Shown in pieces: positions 1 through 10,843 of a stretch of DNA of 64,000 nt. The notes below the pieces were generated by a model. That model was not told where the DNA came from, made no database searches, and worked only from the letters and a program-made list of their open reading frames with translations. How positions within the stretch are numbered: position 1 is the first letter of the stretch; each line of letters opens with the position of its first letter. The stretch comes from Lytechinus variegatus (Eukaryota; Echinodermata; Echinoidea; Temnopleuroida; Toxopneustidae): NCBI RefSeq assembly GCF_018143015.1, contig NC_054746.1, forward strand, positions 30,469,129 through 30,533,128. The letters are read 5' to 3'. The translations under genes and the position numbers were made by a program.

Positions 1-114
1 ACTTGTAATTATTCAATTTTCTTTCTTTAGAGCTATTACAGAGCTAGTACACATATTAATTGTAGTATTGTATTTTCAGTTGGTTTACAATTTGTAGTTC
101 AATTTTAATTGTTC

Positions 115-605
115 TTAAAGGGGAAGTTCACCCTGAAGAAAACTTTGTTGCAAAAATAGCAGAAAAAATAGTGAAAAATATTGGTGAAGGTTTGAGGAAA
201 ATCCGTTAAAGAGTAAGAAAGTTATTAGAGTTCAAAGTTTTGGATTTGTGACGTCATGAACGAGCAGCTGCCCCATGTGTTATGTAATATAAAATGCATG
301 AATTTCAAATTTTGCATGGTTCCTGATGACTTAATTTTGTTTTCTATTCATGATCGGGTGTGAAATAATTTGTCCATTGATATACAGAAGGTACAGTGAA
401 AACCATTTTCAATTTTCTGAGAAAATGACATTTTATTGATTTTTTACCATTCGCTATGTAGGAATGCTGCTCGCATATGACGTCACAAATCAAATAATTG
501 AAATTCTAATAATTTTTTAATTATTTGATTAATTTTTCTCAAACCTTCGGCAATATTTTTTATTATTTTTTCTGCTATTTTTACAATAAAGTTTTTGTCA
601 GAACA
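115..605. mobile_element. TTAA-type MITE (piggyBac-like), ~490 bp
   Basis: Begins TTAAAGGGGAAGTTCACC. A left arm (about 120-273) recurs as an inverted right arm (about 467-605): both carry AATAGCAGAAAAAATA, GGTTTGAG and TTTGTGACGTCAT in mirrored order. The right terminus no longer shows the GGTGAACTTCCCC end. TTAA at the edge and the terminal sequence recur at 35605-35754, so this is one interspersed family. Placement in piggyBac rests only on the TTAA. Confidence 0.7.
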
Positions 606-788
606 TGCGAATAAACATTGTGCAATAATTGTGATAGGATACTAGTAGGTTCTTATTAAAGGTTCTTAATGAGCACTCCTGTCTTATATCACGCTCTTGT
701 TGCTCACTCTGTCTCTTCACTCCAAATTACAGGAATAAATTGAATCATCGAAATAATCACCATGTTTATATTGATTCTTTTTCTTTAG

Positions 789-1426
789 GTAAAGGGACAG
801 TTGTTCATTTTCATTCTGAAGACGGGCCTATGAATTCCGCACTCCAAGCTTTCAACTTTCCACCAGAAAGCAAAGAAATGATAAGGCCATTCAATCTCAG
901 AGATGTCCATGAAAAACTCATCCTAAAGAAACCAGTCGAGACGATTAGTGCAGACTCTAAAGATTTAAATACAAGCCAGAAAGAAGATGAAGTGGCAAAC
1001 AAAGGATGTGATCTTTCAGAGGAACCAGTTGCTATGGAAACAGACTCAAACGATAACCCAGATGTTGTCGCTCGTCAAACTAATGCTGCAGAATCATCAG
1101 CCACACCAGAGAAATCTAAGGACCTTACCGCCAGCGAGACAGAAAACAATGTAACCGAAAAAGAATGTGATCATTTAAAAGAACCTGTTGCCTTGGTAAC
1201 AGACTCTAGCAAAAATGGTTTATCAGATTCTGTTACTGGTGAGAATGATGCAGCAATAGCCAAACCAGAGGAAGGAAATGGAGTTGTGTCAGTAGATGCA
1301 GAAGATGGCATCACTGGAACCAGTGAAAAGGTTTCCATAGCAACAGATGCAGCTGATAAGCAAGATGAGCAAACATCAAGTGTTACTCTATTACCTACAG
1401 ACAAAGCACAGAAGAGAACAGCCAGG
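789..1426 (+). CDS. TRMT6: TRMT6 exon (linker region)
   Basis: The acceptor is TTCTTTAG ending at 788 and the donor GTAAAT begins at 1427. The exon opens with the last two bases of a split Gly codon and ends after a complete Arg codon. It encodes about 212 residues: a folded start (KGTVVHFHSEDGP), then a variable stretch rich in Glu, Asp, Ser and Thr. Within it, KDLTASE-type and CD-(L/H)-EPVA segments occur twice, suggesting an internal duplication (about 960-1060 and 1120-1210). Confidence 0.88.
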
Positions 1427-4400
1427 GTAAATTTTGTTAAGGAACTCAATTTCTTTTTGGGTTTATGAGAGTCCAATTCATATATCCCATGATGATAACT
1501 ATTGACCTATTATATCACTCACTAGTAGAATTTAGATGCTTTATAAGAGGATCATCAATTATTTTAACATTTTTTAACATAATAGATCTTAAATGAAATA
1601 TTGTATATCTTTGAAAAATACCATTAATATTTAGTAGCTGAAAAATGTGTTAAAAAAGACATTAAATTCATGATTTTTTTTCCATCTATAAATATTGCTA
1701 GTATATTACCAAGCACATACATACACAATACTTTCTCTCTCTGTATCTCACTCTCTATCTCTCTCTCTCTTTTGTATGTGTGTCTCTTTCTGTCCGTCTC
1801 TCTGTCTGTCTCCCTCCCTCTCTTTCTATTATCCTGTACGATGTAATACATACATGATATCTGGTTTAATGTTTTCTCCTGTACTTATTTCTCATTCAAT
1901 TTGACAGTTTATGAAATTTCTGGATTCAGACGCCGAGACGAGAAGAGAAAGAAAAAGGCAGAAGCTTGATCAAATGGCCAAAACAACCGAGCTGCTGCTG
2001 GAGAAAAATATGGATACGTAAGTTCCAATGATATAAACATCTCTTCAGACAATATTCCTTAAAGTGACAAACTCAAGATTTTGCAATTTTTCATTATTTT
2101 TTGAGTAATCAACTCAAATAAATTCAATTGCTGTAAACTTAAGCAATTACTGGTTCCAGTAATAAAATTTGCATTTGATCCAGAACAAGTCTTGAGTTCA
2201 TGGTTCCGATTAGAGTGAAAACTATATTATGTTTGGTCATCCAAAGCAGTGTTCAAACATTGAATTTATTTTATGTCATAGGCTAGTGAAGACAGAATCA
2301 TTCTTGAAATAATGATTACATTTCTAAGATCAATGATATTTGTTCCTGTTATTGTTACTATCATATATTAGTTATGCTATATTCTCTGTGAATTGATAAT
2401 CTTAAGGAATCATAAGAATGCTAGGTAATAATTCTTTGAACTATAAAAAGTTCAGCTGTTTCTTTCTTTAAGACATTTTATCTGATGTAATGAAGTAAAT
2501 TATTAGATTTCACTTGATGTTTTGTTTGTTTCTTCGTAAACTACATGTATGTTATGGTTTGGGAATTATGTCTGTATATGTCCTTGGATCTTTATTTATG
2601 TTCTTCCCATGTAATTTTTTGTCTCACCTGCGAAGCAAAGTGAGACTATAGGCGCCGCTTTTCCGACGGCGACGGCGGCGGCGGCGGCGTCAACATCAAA
2701 TCTTAACCTGAGGTTAAGTTTTTGAAATGACATCATAACTTAGAAAGTATATGGACCTAGTTAATAAAACTTGGCCATAAGGTTAATCAAGTATTACTGA
2801 ACATCCTATTAGAGTTTCATGTCACATGACTAAGGTCAAAGGTCATTTAGGGTCAATGAACTTAGACCATGTTGGAGGAATCAACATCGAAATCTTAACC
2901 TGAGGTTAAGTTTTTGAAATGTCATCATAACTTAGAAAATATATGGACCTAGTTCATGAAACTTGGACATAAGGTTAATCAAGTATCAATGAACATCCTG
3001 CATGAGTTTCACGTCACATGACCAAGGTCAAAGGTCATTTAGGGTCAATGAACTTTGGACGAATTGGGGATATCTGTTGAATTCCCATCATAACTTTGAA
3101 AGTTTATGGATCTGATTCATGAAACTTGGACATAAGGTTAATCAAGTATCACTGAACATCCTGCATGAGTTTCACGTCACATGACCAAGGTCAAAGGTCA
3201 TTTAGGGTCAATGAACTTTGGCCGAATTGGGGATATCTGTTGAATTCCCATCATAACTTTGAAAGTTTATGGATCTGATTCATGAAACTTGGACATAATA
3301 GTAATCAAGCATCACTGAACATTTTGTGCAAGTTTCAGGTCTCATGATTAAGGTCAAAGGTCATTTAGGGTCAATGAACTTTGGCCGAATCGGGGGTATC
3401 TGTTGAATTACCATCATAACTTTGAAAGTTTATTGGTCTAGTTCGTTAAACTTGGACATTAGAGTAACCAAGTATCACTGAACATCCTGTGCGTGTTTCA
3501 GGTCACATGTCCAAGGTCAAAGGTCAATGTACTTTAGCCGAATTGGGTGTATCTGTTGAATTACCATCATAACTTTGAAAGTTTATGGATCTGATTCATG
3601 AAACTTGTACATAAGAGTAATCAAGTATCACTGAACATCCTGTTCCAGTTTCAGGTCACATGATCAATGTCAAAGGTCATGTAAGGTCAATGAACTTTGG
3701 CCATGTTGGGGTTTTTTGTTGAATAACCATCATATCTCTGTAAGTTTATTGGTCTAGTTCATAAAAAGAGGACATAAGAGTAACCATGTATCACTGAACA
3801 TCTTGTGCGAGTTAGAGTAGTATGCAAAGTCAGCACTGCTGCTATATTGAACCGCGTGATGCAGGTGAGACGGCCAGAGGCATTCCACTTGTTTCTAAAT
3901 AATGTTACACGTACTCCAAATCTAAATAATATGCTTTTTAAAATGGAGATATAAATAACTTCGAATTGAAATCAAAGTGAAAATTAATAATTATTTTTTT
4001 TCCCTACAAAACAGGTTATTGATTGCAACAAAGTTCCACCCTGCCCCTATTCTTCTAGCGCTCATTGACCATCTAGGTTTATCAAGGCCTTTTGCTGTCT
4101 TCTCTCCCTATAAAGAGGTAAACACATTTTCTTTTTAGCTTTTCTCTTCACTTAGGTCATTCTTGAGTCATATTTCTTCTTGTTGTTTCACCTTCATCTA
4201 ATTATGTCTTGTCTCTGTATGTTCATCTGGCCTACTTACATGTAATCCAGTCATACGGTCATTGGTCATCTTTTAATGTTTTGTTATTGACAGTATTTTT
4301 GTGCTGTATTTTACACTGTTTTTTTTTTTATTGAAACTTGTTCAATAATACATTATTTTAATTGATATTTGTATCAATTTTTATGCACACACTCAGAGGT

Positions 4401-5480
4401 GGTTGCTGAAGGCATTAATTTTTCAGGTTGTCCATCCACCCCCATCTTCATCAACTTCGAATTAGTTTACTGTATGCAGGTTGATGTATGCATATAGGCA
4501 TGTGGATGATCTAATTCAACTTGGTGGTTACAAGATAAAAGGTCTAAGGTCACAGAGGTCAGTATGTACCAGAAAATCTGTTTGCGATAACTAAAGGGTA
4601 ATTTAAGGATTAAAACTTGCTTATGTATGCATATGGGAGTGACATGGATCGTAGATCGTAGTGTCAAAAGTTCAAAGGTCACAGAGGTTGGAATTCTTTG
4701 TTCTCGTAATAAGTGAAGGTCTGTTCAAGGGATCATTTTCGATCTTTATTCTTGTAAACTTGTATGCATACTGGAAGGAGTTGATCTGATCATGATTTGA
4801 TTAGATACTTCATGTATCTCTATCTCTCTCCATATTTTTCCTGTGTTCTAAGTTGCTGTCCATTCTTTTGATTCAGTCTGTTGTTCATCAACCAACCTAT
4901 TCTTTGTGTTTTCTCCATAGGCTCTTGTAGAATGTTATGTGAAGCTTCGTGAGATGGGAGGAGTTATCAATCTCAGCATAACAGAAACATGGCATAGAGA
5001 ATACCAAGTGAGTACCCTTAGTGACCAATTAAGACAGTTGGTGATTTCAAGTTTAAGATTGAAAGCTTTTACTGGTGTTAGGGCAAAACCAAAGGTGTGT
5101 TTATTTTTAAATGTCTACAACATTTTCATCTGGATATTGGTTTTTTTAAATGTCAGATGCAGTGTAGAGCTTTCTCTTTTTATGCCTAGATGAAATATCA
5201 AATAAATGCTACATAAGTAGGATTGTGATAGATATTTTTCTTCTTCTTTCAAAATAAATGAAAATGAAATAAAAAGACATAGATTGGATTGTGCTCTCAA
5301 AATGTGTTGTTTGTAAAATGCATGTTTAACAAAATGAAAATAAAATGATCAATCTCTCCAACCCTGTACCCCATCTTGACCCAAACACTTTCCTAGGTAC
5401 TACCAGACAGGACACACCCCATGATTACAATGAACCATGCAGGAGGATACATACTCACTGGGATGCATGTAGGAAAGTGA
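789..5480 (+). CDS. TRMT6: TRMT6, tRNA m1A58 methyltransferase non-catalytic subunit (3' part, five exons)
   Basis: Five plus-strand exons (789-1426, 1908-2017, 4015-4117, 4921-5007, 5397-5480) join in phase at GT/AG borders and end in TGA at 5478-5480. The joined C-terminal part matches my recollection of vertebrate TRMT6: RFHPTPLLLSLLDF is here KFHPAPILLALIDH, the REXGGVINL-SETW segment is present as REMGGVINLSITETW, YQVLPDRSHP is YQVLPDRTHP, and GGGYLLSG is AGGYILTG. TRMT6 pairs with the catalytic subunit TRMT61A (Trm61) to make 1-methyladenosine at position 58 of tRNAs, in the nucleus; TRMT6 has a degenerate cofactor site and helps bind tRNA. The first exon here encodes a long acidic Ser/Thr/Glu-rich linker, also poorly conserved in other TRMT6 proteins. 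The N-terminal exons lie left of the window, since the first exon starts after an acceptor in mid-codon. The identification rests on sequence memory, not a search. Confidence 0.93.
1427..1907. other. TRMT6 intron with CT-rich tract
   Basis: A 481 bp intron. About 1730-1830 is a pyrimidine-rich (TCTC)n/(TGTC)n simple repeat. Nothing else recognised. Confidence 0.7.
1908..2017 (+). CDS. TRMT6: TRMT6 exon (basic helix)
   Basis: The acceptor TTGACAG ends at 1907 and the donor GTAAGT begins at 2018. It reads in phase 0 and ends after two bases of a Thr codon. The encoded stretch is strongly charged (ETRRERKRQKLDQMAK), matching the basic helix that precedes the C-terminal domain of vertebrate TRMT6 (KRRQEEQRKRHLE-like). 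Confidence 0.9.
2622..3891 (+). repeat. Interspersed element of ~163 bp tandem units with DR1 motifs
   Basis: Within the TRMT6 intron 2018-4014. It starts TCTCACCTGC (2622-2631), passes a CGG-rich spot (2664-2690), then about six units each holding CATCATAACTTTGAAAGTTT, GAAACTTGGACATAA, ATCACTGAACATCCTG, GTCACATGACCAAGG and AGGTCAAAGGTCA. It reaches GCAGGTGAGA (3861-3870), the exact inverse of the start, then GGCCAGAGGCATTCCACTTG. A diverged reverse copy lies at 51058-51320, so the family is dispersed. The ends make it a candidate non-autonomous DNA element, but no target duplication was found. Confidence 0.82.
2833..3679 (+). promoter_or_regulatory. Array of DR1 nuclear-receptor half-site pairs
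   Basis: AGGTCAAAGGTCA occurs at 2833-2845, 3025-3037, 3188-3200, 3351-3363 and 3514-3526, and as ATGTCAAAGGTCA at 3667-3679. The spacing is 192, 163, 163, 163 and 153 bp. This is the consensus DR1 site recognised by HNF4, RXR and COUP-TF type receptors. Binding in vivo is not shown by sequence. Confidence 0.55.
4015..4117 (+). CDS. TRMT6: TRMT6 exon (C-terminal domain, RFHPTP-like motif)
   Basis: The acceptor ACAG ends at 4014 and the donor GTAAAC begins at 4118. The first base completes the split Thr codon. It encodes TLLIATKFHPAPILLALIDH followed by a segment ending PYKE, aligning with the VASRFHPTPLLLSLLDF to QYKE stretch of human TRMT6. Confidence 0.93.
4470..4800. repeat. Degenerate ~139 bp tandem repeat with DR3 motifs
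   Basis: TGTATGCATA with flanking sequence recurs near 4486, 4625 and 4763, followed by an AGGTCACAGAGGT core at 4547 and 4675. The first core is AGGTCA-CAG-AGGTCA (4547-4561), a perfect DR3. It lies in the intron 4118-4920. Confidence 0.6.
4921..5007 (+). CDS. TRMT6: TRMT6 exon (REMGGVINL motif)
   Basis: The acceptor CTCCATAG ends at 4920 and the donor GTGAGT begins at 5008; both borders are phase 0. It encodes ALVECYVKLREMGGVINLSI and then TETWHREYQ, close to the human PLLECYTKLRERGGVINLRL stretch. Confidence 0.94.
5397..5480 (+). CDS. TRMT6: TRMT6 terminal exon
   Basis: The acceptor TCCTAG ends at 5396; 27 codons and a TGA follow. VLPDRTHPMITMNHAGGYIL matches human VLPDRSHPKLLMSGGGGYLL, after which the protein ends at ...HVGK. 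The urchin-type protein lacks the ~45-residue tail that follows this point in human TRMT6. I could not fix the poly(A) site; an ATTAAA at 6710-6715 is one of several possible signals. Confidence 0.93.
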   Translation, partial: VLPDRTHPMITMNHAGGYILTGMHVGK

Positions 5481-7754
5481 GAGAAGACCTCAGTCAAGAC
5501 TGCAAGCAAAGCCTCCTTTTGATGCGATGCAGCTAAGAAAACTTAGCAATACTTTTCATCTTTTTTTAGACATGATGAGACAAATAGCCCCAGTTTATGA
5601 AGGTGCATTATTTGCTTCAAGTTTTAAGAATTGACCAAAGTTGCATTGAAAATGATAGTAGCAGGCTTTCGCAAATGGAGATGCGTGCCTCGAGTGCGTG
5701 GAGGTCAGTCAACTGTACACAAACTTCCCATCTCGGCCAATTCTTAGTTTTGCATTTGTGTATACAGAAATGCCAGTTTGTTTACAGAAGTTACAGCATA
5801 ATAACACATGAACTTTGCTAGCGCTATGCATGTATTTTTATGCATGCCATGCATGAATCTTTTTACTTGTTTACCACTCATGAATGGAATTGGCCCCCCC
5901 CCCAGGTCCATGCCGAGGTATCGTGGCCGAATTGAATACTAGTTTGACTCAGTACTGTTGTACATTTCGGCGGTATGGGGGAATTTCTTGAGATTGGTTT
6001 ACCCCCTGCTGAGATTTTTCCGGATGATCCATTCCATCCTGTTTGCGAAAGCCAACTATTTTTTTGTGTGTCATAGTTGGTTTTGTTATACCATGTCAGT
6101 TGCGGTAAAAATCATGAGCCACAACCCGTGAGATATTGTTTGTCTATGTTAATGGGGACAGAGCCTGTTTGCTGTATTATTTTAAAGACTTTATTCCTGA
6201 TGCAATTTTTTTTATATGGGCGACAAACAAAATCCTTCCTCTGCAGCCTTTGTACACCTCATTTTCAATTGACTTTGTACACTAATATAGGTGAGCATTG
6301 TTGATTAGCTATGTTGTGTCATGTCTGAATGATCCTCAAATCTGCATTTAAAGGGGTAATTAATCTGACTAGAGTATCCAAGCACTTCATGGCAAGGTTG
6401 GAATAGAGCTTAATGTACACAACTTATTTTTAACAACTTTGACTCTTTTTTAAACATATATATTGCTTAAACTTGGTTGGTATTTTTTATTCAAATGATA
6501 GATTCAACTCAAATTTTCTCTCATTAATCCTACAAGACCTGTCATACTGGGTTTTTTCAATATATTTGAGAAATAATTTCCATGAATATTGCACTAAATT
6601 TCAGGATTGATTGATTTTGTTTGTGTGAATCAATGCCCAGTTTCCTCTGATTAGCCTTTCAAGATCATGCACTATTTACCAACAGTTTATACCACCATTA
6701 GTTATTCTGATTAAAGTTCTAGAACCAGTTTTGATCCAATGTTGAAGAGGATTGAATACCTAGTAACAAGTACATTTCTTGTTCGATTTTATTACTGATA
6801 TTATTACCCCGGCTAAAGCCGGGGTAATGATAGCAGTGCTTTGTATCCTCAGGCAAAAGGCGCTTTATAAATGCAGCTATTATTAGTATTATTCTCTGGT
6901 TTATCATACAAGGCTGTGCACAACACTACATATTCAGTAAATTTGTTGTGATTGGGATTTGAATAGCAGAATGATAACTTTCAAGTTTTTCAGATTTAAT
7001 GAATACTCCCATGAATAATTCTTCAAGTCTTTAGTGCATAGCTGCAATTATGACCGAAAATTCTGGACATCCAGTTCTATTTCTTGTTCAGGTACAATGT
7101 TACTTTAATAGTGAACATGTTTTGTACAAAAAAGCCAACATAAGACCTTTCATTAAGAGATTTCTTTATCTGAAATGGAGTGTTAGAGATTTTTACAATA
7201 TATTATGGGTATAAAAAAAAAAATTAATTTCAATGTAATTTATCCTAAAAGAAAAACTTGCATAAGCCTACATTTTAACAAACTTTTTATAAGATTTGAA
7301 ATTTTTAACTTTTTACTGAAACATAGAGTAAAACCAGATTCTTGAATAAATTCAGATATATACAATACCAAAGCCCTAAGGTTTGGTACATATACAAACT
7401 GGTATTTCTTATTGTCTGCATGAAATGGTTGCATTTATTTAGCAAAGAGTGGCTCATAAAGAAACAGAACACTATTTGAATTTAATCAAGAGTTGGAACT
7501 GGAGATTTTATAATTCGTTTTTTAAAAGTAATTTTTGTGTTTTATATATTCATGACTGAAAAAATGCATTCCTAAAGGGAAATTGGTAAAAATGCATTAA
7601 AAAGAAATTTTGACAAATCCTCTTATTGACTAAATATAACTCGGGAACAAAGAGCACAAGGAAATTACAAGGCTGTGTTTTTATGTCATGTTCAGTTTAT
7701 TAATTTATTTTCGTATTGATTCAGTTTTCATCAGGTAAGTGAAGTTGAAATACC

Positions 7755-7984
7755 CAGGCCCCATTTTATAAAATCTTGCTACGATAGCAGCTCTTTCTAG
7801 AATGTCAACTTTCATTGGAAGAGCCAACCAGGTCCCCATTTCATAAAATGTTGCTATGATAGCAGCTCTTGCTGGAATATCAACTTTCATTTAAAGAGCC
7901 AACCAGGAAGTATGGTTTTAATTGTTGTCATGGTAGTTGACATTCCAGTAAGACTTGCTATCAAATCAACTTTTTTATGAGCCC
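7755..7984. mobile_element. MITE with duplicated left end
   Basis: CAGGCCCCATTTTATAAAAT-CTTGCTA at 7755 is repeated as AGGTCCCCATTTCATAAAAT-GTTGCTA at about 7829; both are followed by GATAGCAGCTCTT and AACTTTCATT. The inverted partner (AGTTGACATTCCAGTAAGAC) lies near 7936, ending at TTTATGAGCCC. A complete relative is at 53400-53550. Confidence 0.68.
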
Positions 7985-8840
7985 AAAACAACTTTTATAT
8001 TGACAAAAAGTAGAATAAATTGAGTTATCACAATTATCTGTTCACCTTAATCAAATTGGACTGGCAAGTCCATTATTGTTAAATGTAGTTTTAAAAATTA
8101 ATTTAGATTTTATGAGAACTTGTTCGTTTTTCAAGGACATGTGTATTGGCTATGGATAAGATTTGTATTGGACCCTCATTTTTTTTATTCAAAATTCAAT
8201 TTTTATTCATTCCAAGCAAAAGAGTAGTTAAAAATTTTCAATTACTGAGTGTCTTTTCTAAATCATAACAAACATGCAAAATGTTGAAGATCAGGCTCTA
8301 TCAGAGTTATTAAGTAATACTGATAGGACAAAGCAGGATGTACCTTTTGTTCCCATGTACCTAGAGAAGATGCAAAGAACTGGGTGACCTGCAGAAAAAT
8401 TGTACATGTGTTAACTGCATTTGTCAGTATTAAAAGGACTGCTATTTTATGGAAAATATATTTGTGATCATTTTCATTTCTAAATTTGTTGAATGTCACA
8501 TTTTCCATATGTGTATCCTCACTGTTTACAAAGTCTATGTGAGAAGAAACCTATCACTGCCAGTGTAAGAAATAAAGCAGAATCAAGCTTCAGGATAACA
8601 TTTTGAGCATGCCTCAAGACTCTGGATGTAATCGTCATTCTCATTTCATCAAATCAAACTTTGAAGCATGATCAAAAAAATACATTCCAATTATAAATTA
8701 CAAGAACAAAATTTATTAAATAAATGTGAAATCATGTTGTCAGGAAAACATACACATAGTTTAAGTATAATTTCTGTGACTGAGTACAATAATACAAAGT
8801 TAGAAACTGCTCAAATAATGCAATTCACATAATGATAACA

Positions 8841-9017
8841 GGGGGTGTTTCATTATGCTGTTTGTAAGTTCCAAAGACTTGACACATGACTAGTGACTCA
8901 CCTGGGAGCTATATTAACACCAATGAAAATTTGGGTATATCATTTACCATAAAGATGGGTCACCAGTTGTGCATAAAGTCATGTATAACTTACAAACAGC
9001 TTTATGAAACGGCCACC
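8841..9017. mobile_element. Hairpin MITE of the TTTCATAAAGCTGTT family
   Basis: GGGGGTGTTTCATTATGCTG-TTTGTAAGTT at the left pairs with AACTTACAAACAGCTTTATGAAACGGCC at the right. Same family as 10844-12209 and 44687-45025, about 177 bp, diverged in the middle. Confidence 0.75.
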
Positions 9018-9480
9018 TGGATTTAAAAAAAAATAGTGCACTTTTTCAAGATAATCAATGATACAAGGATATTATCATATTAATAATGAGTATAAGTATG
9101 CAAGTGTCACACAGAGCGTGCATACAAAACCTGCAATTTGTACTTGCTTATTCCTTATCTTGTGAGCTTTATCAACTCCAATGAAATTTCAGGGTATATT
9201 ATTTCCTGCAACACCTGCATACATCATCCTTTTTCCAAAAATAAAAAAAAACTCAGTGAAGACTTGAAAAAAAAAATTATATCCTTTTTTATGGTCTTAC
9301 CATCCAGTTTTATACAAATTATACAGTAATATAGAAAAATACAAAACAATGTCCTTTTTAAAGAACTTTTTATGGAAAGAAGATTTATATGTATTTTGAA
9401 CAGACTTAGTATTGTATACTGAACCTTTGCTGAGGTAACAATATCCATTGTGCATTGAGAATTACACTTGAATCCTACCA

Positions 9481-9580
9481 GGGGGCTGCTGCATAAAACT
9501 TTTGCCATGAATAAGATCTGGCAAACAAAATTATGCCATTAACACTTAATACATAAGAAAACTATTATGCAACAGGCCCC
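9481..9580. mobile_element. Short MITE, ~100 bp
   Basis: GGGGGCTGCTGCATAAAAC at the left and ATTATGCAACAGGCCCC at the right form imperfect terminal inverted repeats. Similar ends occur at 44550-44684. Confidence 0.6.
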
Positions 9581-9996
9581 AACGGAGTTTGTTCACTAAT
9601 AATTCAATGTGACTTCAAATTAAACTCACATTTGTGACTTCTACATGATAATGGGATTACATGTTTAATACCGAATACATACTGCACTTGTGCAGTTCAT
9701 GAGTCCATTTATTAATAACAATAAAATGGCCATATATCCCAAAACTTCCAGTGTTTCAGATAAAACTCACTAAATAAAGAGTGAAAATCACAAAAACATA
9801 TTTTTAGCACGAAAATATGTGAAGCAATATGAAGTGACATAACACTTACTGCAATTTTTTTTTTTAATTATACAATCTGCTTGGTATAAATAATATTCAA
9901 TTATATATTTTTATTCTATGAAAGCATATATTCTGTTATTCTCTTGCACCAATTAAATCAGGCAGTCGGCTTGAAGCAAAACCCTGTCCTGCCAAC

Positions 9997-10268
9997 AGGA
10001 CCCCCGTCTTACAAAGAGTTACGATTGATCCAATCAATCGTAACTCTATGGAAATCCATCAGTGTCATCATTTTTTTCAACAGGAAATTTGAAAATGTCC
10101 TTTGTAAACAAAGGAGAACACACCAAATTGTCAAGAAATCAATTAATTTATGGATATACAATCATAAAGTACAAAAAAATTGAAAAAACATGCATATTAT
10201 GTTGACTTTGCTGGCTTTCCATAGTTTGATTGATTGGATCAATCGCAATTCTTTGACAGGCCCCCCCA
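9997..10268. mobile_element. MITE with long terminal inverted repeats, ~270 bp
   Basis: CCCCCGTCTTACAAAGAGTT then ACGATTGATCCAATCAATCG at the left mirrors GATTGGATCAATCGCAATTC then TTTGACAGGCCCCCC at the right; the inner TCTATGGAAATCCA also mirrors GGCTTTCCATAG. A related copy is at 36214-36503. Confidence 0.7.
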
Positions 10269-10843
10269 GATGTACATTTCCTGTAAGATCTACCACTTCC
10301 AGATATTATCACCACCCGTGGTCAGTTGCCAGTGGTGACACATTATCCATTGTTGTATCTACAATGTTAATGCTTCCTCATGAATGTAAATGTCACAATC
10401 AAACACCACTTCAGGCCATATTTTTGCTATAGATAACAAGAGGTGTTAATGTCTGAATGAATGTGTGATCATCGCTGATATCAAGATGTGTGATCAATGG
10501 CTGATGTCAAGTGGCAATAATAACTGGGCGGAACATATGTGTGTAATGCCTCGCAATGCACAGTACACTATAAGTGTGGTGTATCATATGTTACTATGGA
10601 AAACGTGCATTGAGCATCTATCATACATCACAATGGTCTTGATGAGGAGTGTTAAACAAGCTAACCTATTACAAGTGGCTGCAACATGTGAATGACATGT
10701 TGCTGATCATCACCAGCTACCAATAGCACAATCTATCGTGGCTGACAATAACATATGAAAAGGCCCATACATGTACAACCTTCTCTCTTTCCTGTACATG
10801 TCACGTTGTATGACACTTTTGGCTAAATACTTATAACAGACCA

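Noticed and set aside
8359-8390. Possible minus-strand mini-exon (TTTTCTGCAG before, GTACAT after)
   Set aside because: CHURC1 is already complete without it and its translation matches nothing.
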